From Stenotrophomonas maltophilia (GTDB lineage Bacteria; Pseudomonadota; Gammaproteobacteria; Xanthomonadales; Xanthomonadaceae), in contig NZ_CP090423.1 in NCBI RefSeq assembly GCF_023518235.1, positions 558,001-622,000 on the forward strand: a stretch of 64,000 nucleotides of DNA. Direction: 5' to 3'. Positions within the stretch are counted from its first letter, which is position 1; the number at the start of each line of letters is the position of its first letter. Both the position numbers and the translations under genes were made by a program. The notes under the pieces are model-generated. The model worked only from the letters and a program-made list of their open reading frames with translations, did not search any database and had not been told where the DNA came from. Positions 57,305 through 64,000 of the stretch are shown here, piece after piece.

Positions 57305-58390
57305 ATGGTGGCCGGTTCCCGTTCGACGCCGTGCATGTCCGTTGCCCCCGCCTGTGTGTTGCCTGCCCCCGAAGCACCGTTGTCGTTGCCGCGCCCACGC
57401 GTGGTCATGCTGGGGTTGTGGGCGCTGCTGATCGCCACCGCGGTGCCGGCGGTGCACCTAAGCCAGCAACCGGGTGGCCTGGTGTCGGCGGCGTTGTTCA
57501 TCGTCGGTGCCGAGCTGCCCTGGATGCTGGCGACGCCAGCGCTGTGGGCGGCCTGCCGGCGCTGGCCCTTGCCGGGACGGCGCCCCCTGATCGGCTGGTT
57601 GTTGCTGGGCCTGCTGCTGACACCGGCATTGACTGCGCTGGGCTGGGGGCTGGGCCATCTGCTGCTGCAGCTGTGGCAGGCGCAGCCGCTGCCGTCGTCG
57701 CGCCAGGTGGCCCGAGCAATCGGCATTACCACGCTGTTCGCCTTTCCCACCTTCATCGCAGTGGCCGGTACCGGTCACGGCCTGGCCTGGTTGCAGCGGC
57801 TGAACGCACAATCGCAGGCCCTGCGGCTGGCCCGCGAAGTCGCACTGCGGCAACACCTCCAGCACCATTTCCTGTTCAACGCGCTCAATGCCATCGGTGG
57901 CCTGGCGCTGCTGCGTCCACTGGCGGCGGACGCGGCCCTGGTGCAGTTGTCCTCGTTGCTGCGCGACACCCTGCAATGCCCGGCGCAGCGTCCGCTGGCG
58001 GATGAGCTGGGCGCTGCACAGGATTACGTGGCCCTGCAGTCGCTGTTGCATGACGAGGCGTTGCATCTGCATCTGCAGGCCAGCGCCGCGGCCCTGCACT
58101 GGCCGGTGCCGGGGCTGCTGCTGCAGCCGCTGATCGAGAACGCGGTGCTGCACAGTGGCTGGCAGGCGGGGGACCCGCTGCTGCAGATCGAACTGACAGC
58201 GGAGGTGCAGGGCAGCGTGCTGGAGGTGGCCGTGTTCAATCCCTGCCTGCGTGCTGCGCGCAACGAAGGCCTCGGCAGTGGCCTGGCCACACTGCAGCGC
58301 CGGTTGGCGATGATCGGTGGCCATCTGCAGGCCGGCCACAGTGGCAGCGGCTACAGGGTCTGCCTGTTCCTGCCGGAACAAGCGGCATGA
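57305..58390 (+). CDS. LytS/AlgZ-type membrane sensor histidine kinase
   Basis: The 361-residue protein (ATG at 57305; an ATG ten codons on is also possible) has about four transmembrane helices between residues 33 and 165. The His_kinase domain has the H-box HHFLFNALNAIGG with His188 as phosphorylation site. An N-box LLQPLIENAVLHS contains Asn280, and a GLGSGLATLQRRL segment serves as the G-box. No periplasmic sensor domain is present, so the stimulus is likely sensed in or at the membrane. The stop overlaps the response regulator start by 4 bp. Confidence 0.92.
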   Translation: MVAGSRSTPCMSVAPACVLPAPEAPLSLPRPRVVMLGLWALLIATAVPAVHLSQQPGGLVSAALFIVGAELPWMLATPALWAACRRWPLPGRRPLIGWLLLGLLLTPALTALGWGLGHLLLQLWQAQPLPSSRQVARAIGITTLFAFPTFIAVAGTGHGLAWLQRLNAQSQALRLAREVALRQHLQHHFLFNALNAIGGLALLRPLAADAALVQLSSLLRDTLQCPAQRPLADELGAAQDYVALQSLLHDEALHLHLQASAAALHWPVPGLLLQPLIENAVLHSGWQAGDPLLQIELTAEVQGSVLEVAVFNPCLRAARNEGLGSGLATLQRRLAMIGGHLQAGHSGSGYRVCLFLPEQAA

Positions 58391-59118
58391 TGCGCCCATT
58401 GAGCGTGCTGCTGGTGGATGACGTGGCATTGGCACGTCACCGCCTGCGTGAGTTGCTGGCGCACATTCCGCAGGTCAGGGTCGATGCTGAAGCGGCCAGC
58501 CTGGACCAGGCGCGACAGCGGTTGCTGGGGCGACGCTTCGATCTGTTGCTGCTGGATCTGGTACTGCCCGATGGCCGCGGCTGGGAACTGCCGGCGCAGC
58601 AGCCTGCGCTGGCCGCGCACACCATCTTCGTGACGGCGCTGCCACAGCATGCGCTGCAGGCCTTTGAGCTGGGGGTGGCCGACTATCTGCTCAAGCCGGT
58701 CGCGCTGCCACGACTACAGGAAGCGATCACGCGGGTGCGTCGCCTGGCCGGGCTGCTCGACGATGGGCAGGCCAATACGCAGGTTCTGGCCGTGCCGGCC
58801 GTGGGTGGAACGCAGTACGTACCGTTGGCGCAGATCGACTACATCGACATGGCCGGGCACTATGCGTGCGTCCACGTCGGGCAGCGCCTGCATCTGCTGC
58901 GCGAGACGATCGCGCGGTTGGCCGAGCGCCTGGCGCCGGGCGGCCTGCTGCGCGTGCATCGCTCGGTGCTGGTCAATCCGTTGCGCGTGCAGGGCGTGGT
59001 CGAGCGTCACAACGGGGATGCGCTGCTTGAGCTGGCCGGAGGCGTGCAGGTGCCGGTCAGTCGCAGCTATCGCACCGCCTTGGCGTCCGCTCTGGAGGCG
59101 CGGCTGAAACACGGTTGA
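58387..59118 (+). CDS. LytTR-family response regulator
   Basis: The 243-residue regulator has a receiver domain with acidic pair Asp11/Asp12, phospho-acceptor Asp57 (DLLLLDLVLPDG), Thr83 and Lys103 (ADYLLKPVALPR). A LytTR DNA-binding domain (about residues 135-240) follows with YVPLAQIDYIDMAGHYACVH and LLRVHRSVLVNPLRV. It is the partner of the upstream kinase by 4-bp overlap and resembles AlgR-type regulators. The target genes are unknown; the following BAAT-like gene, 97 bp downstream on the same strand, is one candidate. Confidence 0.94.
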   Translation: MMRPLSVLLVDDVALARHRLRELLAHIPQVRVDAEAASLDQARQRLLGRRFDLLLLDLVLPDGRGWELPAQQPALAAHTIFVTALPQHALQAFELGVADYLLKPVALPRLQEAITRVRRLAGLLDDGQANTQVLAVPAVGGTQYVPLAQIDYIDMAGHYACVHVGQRLHLLRETIARLAERLAPGGLLRVHRSVLVNPLRVQGVVERHNGDALLELAGGVQVPVSRSYRTALASALEARLKHG

Positions 59119-59215
59119 GGCCAGCCGCGGCACGGTTGGCACCATCGACGCCGGTTCCTGCGGTACATGCCGCTCCCTCCGGGCACCCTCTCCCTTTTGC
59201 GGACGAGGGCAGGAC

Positions 59216-60538
59216 ATGCGGAAACGAGCGGGGTGGGGGTGGTTGCTGTGTGCGCTGGCGATCCCGGCGATGGCCGATGTCCGCGTTGAGGTTGATGACC
59301 AGCACGGGCGTGCCGATCGTACTCCGGTGATCAAGGTCGAGGGCCTTGCCGTTGCCGAGACGGTGCGCCTGCGCCTGTCGATGCAGGACAGCCGGGGCCA
59401 GCGCTGGCAGTCAGAGGCCGTGCTGCGTGCCGATCTGCGTGGCCAGGTTGATAGCACCGGCAGCGGATCGGAGCAGGGCAGCTACCGGGGCATCGATGCG
59501 GGCGGACTGATCTGGTCGATGCAGCCGCAGCAGGGGCGCGCCAGTGCAATGCCGCTGCATTGGCAACGCGCAGCTGATGGCATGGGCTTCCTGCCGCAGA
59601 CGTTCGAACTGGAAGTTGAGCAGGCCGGTTCAGTCGTTGCACGGCAGACCCTGCAACGTCACCTGATGCTGCCTGGGGTGCGGGTGCAACGGGTCGACAT
59701 CGGCGGGCGCGAGGCGCATCTGTACCTGCCAGCGGACAGGCCCGCCCGGACACGAGGGCCGGCGCTGGTGACGCTGGGTGGCGCGGAAGGCGGCTTCGAG
59801 GGCGGCGACCAGTACGCCGCCTGGTTGGCCAGCAATGGCTACATCGCCGTGTCGATTGCCTGGTATCGCGGGCCCGGTGTGCCCAAGGACCTGATTGACG
59901 TGCCGCTGGAGACCATCGCTGATGCGGTGCGCTGGCTTCAGCGGCAGCCTGGCGTGGATCCACAAAGGGTCGGTCTGCTGGGCGGTTCCTGGGGCGGGAT
60001 TGCGACCATGGCCACCGCCGTCCATCTGCCCACGCTGCGTGCGGCGGTGTCCTGGGTGGGCAGTCCGGCTCCGTTCCGTGGCATTGCGCGCGACGTTGCC
60101 CCGGCCGATTTCAGGGCCGTGGATCGCTCACCCCTGAGTTGGCAGGGCAAACCGCTGGCGTGGCTGCCGTATCGGGAGGAAGTGGACTGGGGACGACCGG
60201 GGCCGCAGTGGGCGCCGGCATTGCAGGCGGCGATGCTGCCGATCGAAACGATCGCCGCACGGACGCTGTGGGTTGGAGGCGGCGATGACCGCCTGGGCGA
60301 CTCCGGCGTGATGATGGCCGTTGCCCAGCGTCGGTTGGCCGAGGCAGGGCGAGGTGATCGCGACCGGTTCCTCTACTACCCCGATGCGGGACATCTGATC
60401 ACGCCCATTCTGCAGCCGAGTTCCCATCGCCATGACGTGGGTCCGTTCCTTGAAGTCGGGGGCACCGCCGAAGGCCATGCGCGCGCCGACCGTGAAGTGG
60501 GCCCGGCCGTGCTGGCGTTCCTGGCCGAGGCGTTGTGA
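59216..60538 (+). CDS. Alpha/beta-hydrolase, BAAT/acyl-CoA thioesterase-like, exported
   Basis: The 440-residue protein has a signal peptide (WGWLLCALAIPAMA) and an N-terminal beta-sandwich typical of acyl-CoA thioesterases (DRTPVIKVEGLAVAETVRLR). A C-terminal alpha/beta-hydrolase domain of the bile-acid-CoA acyltransferase (BAAT) type follows. GLLGGSWGGIATM holds the nucleophile at Ser258, with GGGDDRLGDSG and YPDAGHLI supplying the likely Asp and His. Animal relatives have Cys at the nucleophile; bacterial ones have Ser and act as hydrolases. An export signal is unusual for a CoA-thioester enzyme, so the substrate may be an ester or peptide. Confidence 0.85.
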   Translation: MRKRAGWGWLLCALAIPAMADVRVEVDDQHGRADRTPVIKVEGLAVAETVRLRLSMQDSRGQRWQSEAVLRADLRGQVDSTGSGSEQGSYRGIDAGGLIWSMQPQQGRASAMPLHWQRAADGMGFLPQTFELEVEQAGSVVARQTLQRHLMLPGVRVQRVDIGGREAHLYLPADRPARTRGPALVTLGGAEGGFEGGDQYAAWLASNGYIAVSIAWYRGPGVPKDLIDVPLETIADAVRWLQRQPGVDPQRVGLLGGSWGGIATMATAVHLPTLRAAVSWVGSPAPFRGIARDVAPADFRAVDRSPLSWQGKPLAWLPYREEVDWGRPGPQWAPALQAAMLPIETIAARTLWVGGGDDRLGDSGVMMAVAQRRLAEAGRGDRDRFLYYPDAGHLITPILQPSSHRHDVGPFLEVGGTAEGHARADREVGPAVLAFLAEAL

Positions 60539-60545
60539 GTGGGCG

Positions 60546-61475
60546 CTAATGCGGTGCCGGCCGCATTCCGTGCAGTTGTGGCAGTGCGGCCTTCATCGCA
60601 TCGATGAAGGCGCGCAGCCGTGGCGGCTGCTGGCGCGCGGCAGGAAACACCACGTGGACCGGCAGTGCCGGCGCCTGCCAGTCCGGCAGCAGCTGCACCA
60701 GGCGCCCTTGTGCCAGGTCCTCGGCAACCAGCCAAGCCGACACCACGGCCGCGCCCAACCCGGAGCGCGCGGCCTGCTGCACCACGAACAGGTTGTCGCT
60801 GAGCAGCCGTGGGCTGATCGAAAGGGTGTGCGCACGCCCCTGCGCGTCGTGCAGCAGCAGGCGTTCGCGGTAGTAGGTGACCAGCGAGATCCACGGCAGG
60901 GACTGCGCCTGTTCCGGCGAACTCACCGCCGTGTCCTGCACCAGCGACGGCGCCGCTACGACGATGCGCGGCACCTCGGCCAGTGGCAGTGCCACCATGC
61001 GTGGTTCGTCGACCGGGCCCACCCGCACCGCGCAGTCGATGCCTTCTGCGATGAAGTCCGGGCGCCGGTCTTCCAGGATCCACTCCAGGCTCAGCTGCGG
61101 GTGCCGGGCGAGGAAGGCCAGCATGGTCGGCAGCAGCTGCGCCTGGCCAAAGGCGTGCGGCACCATCACCCGCAGGCGTCCGCGCAGCGTTTCTGGTTCG
61201 CCCTGGAGTTCGGCCTGCAGCGACTCCCATTCGTCAACCACGCGTTGCGCATGGCGCTGGCAGCGCAGGCCATCTTCAGTCAGCTGCAGGCCGTGGGTGG
61301 AGCGCTGCAGCAGGCGCAGGCCCAGCTGCCGCTCCAGTGCCTGCAGGCGGCGGCTGACGGTGGGCTGGGTGGTACCCAGCTGCACGGCCGCGGCCGACAG
61401 GCTGCCCGCATCGATGATGCGCAGGAAGGTACGCAGCAGGTCCAGGCGATCGGCGCCGGTGGCGAGGTCGGTCAT
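60546..61475 (-). CDS. LysR-family transcriptional regulator, divergent from MFS exporter
   Basis: The start ATG at 61475 gives 309 residues (MTDLATGADRLDLLRTFLRI). The frame is open far upstream into the next gene, but that part is spurious. The winged helix-turn-helix reads GSLSAAAVQLGTTQPTVSRR, and the effector domain includes GIDCAVRVGPVDEPRMVALP and SGLGAAVVSAWLVAEDLAQG. This is the CrgA-like group that usually controls the divergent gene, here the MFS transporter at 61569. The 93-bp gap must contain both promoters and the operator; it includes a direct repeat of GGTATG at 61485 and 61494. Confidence 0.92.
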   Translation of the reverse strand: MTDLATGADRLDLLRTFLRIIDAGSLSAAAVQLGTTQPTVSRRLQALERQLGLRLLQRSTHGLQLTEDGLRCQRHAQRVVDEWESLQAELQGEPETLRGRLRVMVPHAFGQAQLLPTMLAFLARHPQLSLEWILEDRRPDFIAEGIDCAVRVGPVDEPRMVALPLAEVPRIVVAAPSLVQDTAVSSPEQAQSLPWISLVTYYRERLLLHDAQGRAHTLSISPRLLSDNLFVVQQAARSGLGAAVVSAWLVAEDLAQGRLVQLLPDWQAPALPVHVVFPAARQQPPRLRAFIDAMKAALPQLHGMRPAPH

Positions 61476-61568
61476 GCGCAATGGGTATGAAAGGTATGCG
61501 ATCCAGCCTACTACAGACGTTGGATGAATAGCGGCACGATACGCCCACTTATCCCACGGAACTGCCCC

Positions 61569-62762
<1,194 letters not shown>

Positions 62763-62763
62763 C

Positions 62764-62800
62764 GGGTGTTTGGTAGGCCTTGCAGTCCTGCCGAACACCC
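62764..62800. terminator. Bidirectional terminator between MFS and response regulator genes
   Basis: GGGTGTTTGGTAGG and CCTGCCGAACACCC form a 14-bp stem with two G-T wobbles around the loop CCTTGCAGT. It lies 1 bp after the MFS stop and 2 bp before the 3' end of the opposing regulator gene. Confidence 0.75.
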
Positions 62801-62802
62801 CC

Positions 62803-63456
62803 CTAATCGTGACCGCTGTCGTCCAGGCTGATGATGCCGCGCCGCAGTGCCTGGGTGACTGCATGCGTGCGGTCACCGACGCCGAGCTTGTCCATCAGGC
62901 TCTTCATGTGCGCCTTTACGGTCTGCTCGGAAATCTGCATGCGCTCGCCGATGCGCTTGTTCGACAACCCGCCGGCCACGTGCCGCAGCACTTCGGTCTC
63001 GCGCGGGGATAACCGGTCTTCGACCACATGCGCGGCGATGCTGGCCGCCACGGCCGGCGGAATCGGCGCGCGGCGACCGCCCGCCACCATGCGGATCGTA
63101 TCGACCAGCTCGTGGCGCAGCATGTCCTTCAGCAGATAGGCGCTGGCGCCGGCCTGCAGGGCGCGCACCGCGCGCACGTCACCGCGGTAGGTGGTCAGCA
63201 CGATGATGCGCGCGCGTGGATCCATCGCACGGATCCGCACGATGGCTTCCACGCCATCCAGGCGCGGCATCTGCAGGTCCATCAACACCACGTCCGGCTG
63301 CAGCTGCTGGTAACGCGCGATGGCCTCTTCGCCATCGGCGGCTTCGCCCAGCAGGCGCAGGTCGGCGTGCGCGCCCAACAAGGCCGCCAGGCCGTCACGC
63401 AGTAACGGATGGTCATCCACCACCAGTACGCCGATCGGGGAAGGGGTCTCAGTCAT
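62803..63456 (-). CDS. NarL/FixJ-family response regulator
   Basis: The 217-residue regulator (ATG at 63456, MTETPSPIGVLVVDDHPLLR) has a receiver domain with Asp14/Asp15, phospho-acceptor Asp60 (DVVLMDLQMPRLDG) and Lys110 (ASAYLLKDML). The C-terminal LuxR-type helix-turn-helix reads LSPRETEVLRHVAGGLSNKR and QISEQTVKAHMKSLMDKLGV. Its start overlaps the 3' end of the histidine kinase gene by 8 bp, so the two form a two-component pair. The target genes cannot be read from the sequence. Confidence 0.95.
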   Translation of the reverse strand: MTETPSPIGVLVVDDHPLLRDGLAALLGAHADLRLLGEAADGEEAIARYQQLQPDVVLMDLQMPRLDGVEAIVRIRAMDPRARIIVLTTYRGDVRAVRALQAGASAYLLKDMLRHELVDTIRMVAGGRRAPIPPAVAASIAAHVVEDRLSPRETEVLRHVAGGLSNKRIGERMQISEQTVKAHMKSLMDKLGVGDRTHAVTQALRRGIISLDDSGHD

Positions 63457-64000
63457 GCTCAGGTCTGCTCCAGGGCCAGCGCCAACGTGGCGCGCGGCGG
63501 TGATACAAGCGTCGCGCCGGAACCGCCAGCGCCACTTCAGTGCCCAGCCCGGGACGGCTCCACAACCGCAGCTCGGCGCCGAGCCGCTGCGCGCGTTCAC
63601 GCATACCCTGCAGGCCCCAGTGGCCATGCGCGGCGTTCTCATCGGCAATACCGACGCCATCATCGCGCACATGCAGCAGGAAGCAGCGCGTGCCGTAGGA
63701 CAGCTCCACTTCGATCGCGCTGGCATGGGCATGACGTAAAGCATTGCGGATGGCCTCGCGGCCGATCAGGAACACTTCCTCGGCGGCATCGCTCTGCAGC
63801 GACGGCAGCGTACCTTCCACGGTCAGGCGCAGCGGATTGGTACCGTGCCCGGCGTACTCGGCATGCACGTCGGCCAGTGCCGAGGCCAGGTCGCGGCCGG
63901 CGAAGGGGCCGTCGCGCAGTGCATTGACCCGCTCGCGGCCCTCGGCCAGATTGCGTTCGGCCAGCTGCATCGCCGACTCCAGCTGGCTGCGCACCGGCTC
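63449..64000 (-). CDS. NarL-type sensor histidine kinase, C-terminal part, cut by the right edge
   Basis: Only about the last 183 residues are visible; the frame is open to the right edge. The segment starts just after the phospho-acceptor helix of the HisKA_3 type (QLESAMQLAERNLAEGRERV). The HATPase domain follows: EEVFLIGREAIRNALRHAHA (N-box), VRDDGVGI (G1-box) and GHWGLQGMRERAQRLGAELR (G2-box), then PGLGTEVALAVPA. The input domain lies outside the window. It is the partner of the regulator at 62803. Confidence 0.93.
   Translation of the reverse strand, partial: EPVRSQLESAMQLAERNLAEGRERVNALRDGPFAGRDLASALADVHAEYAGHGTNPLRLTVEGTLPSLQSDAAEEVFLIGREAIRNALRHAHASAIEVELSYGTRCFLLHVRDDGVGIADENAAHGHWGLQGMRERAQRLGAELRLWSRPGLGTEVALAVPARRLYHRRAPRWRWPWSRPEHD

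Overview
The window is high-GC, densely packed DNA from a gammaproteobacterium that is most likely a Stenotrophomonas or a close Xanthomonadaceae relative. I base this on the codon and GC style, on a GTAG-headed stem-loop (22384-22408) that resembles the SMAG-type REP elements of Stenotrophomonas maltophilia, on a second REP-like pair at 53928-53986, and on the neighbouring gene families. The species is inferred, not proven.

Positions 1-46812 form one contiguous type VI secretion system (T6SS) locus. A leftward arm carries tssJ, tssK, tssL and the start of a vgrG that runs off the left edge. A rightward arm starts at 4213 with a TPR lipoprotein, tssB, tssC, hcp, tssE, tssF, tssG, tssH (clpV) and a 116-residue unknown gene. 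It continues with a vgrG carrying a transthyretin-like tail and a large 973-residue candidate effector. Leftward genes follow: two SUMF1/FGE-like lipoprotein genes, the second broken by two frameshifts, and an unknown membrane protein. The structural genes then resume rightward: an M15 peptidase, a PAAR tip, an unknown two-TM protein, tssM, tagF and a stand-alone OmpA-type protein. A leftward tssA ends the structural part. All thirteen core Tss components are present, plus PAAR and TagF. I see no Fha, PpkA or PppA genes.

Positions 32943-46812 hold two related export modules with the order vgrG, DUF4123 adaptor, DUF3304-type lipoprotein immunity, Tle1-like (DUF2235) phospholipase effector. The first module has two tandem immunity genes and is followed by two unknown secreted proteins at 39494 and 40222.

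From 46860 to the right edge lie ordinary chromosomal genes: CDP-diacylglycerol diphosphatase, a GNAT acetyltransferase, a TonB-dependent receptor, an unknown lipoprotein, a chorismate-lyase-like protein, two amidohydrolases, an ankyrin lipoprotein, a LytS/LytTR-type two-component pair, a BAAT-like hydrolase, two LysR regulators, an MFS exporter, and a NarL-type two-component pair cut by the right edge.

The points most worth a second look are these: the TTR-tailed VgrG and its effector, which itself starts with two TTR-like modules; the duplicated non-catalytic FGE-like genes with frameshifts at C tracts; the mosaic tandem immunity genes; the set of perfect hairpins around hcp; and the paired palindromes in the divergent T6SS promoter regions.
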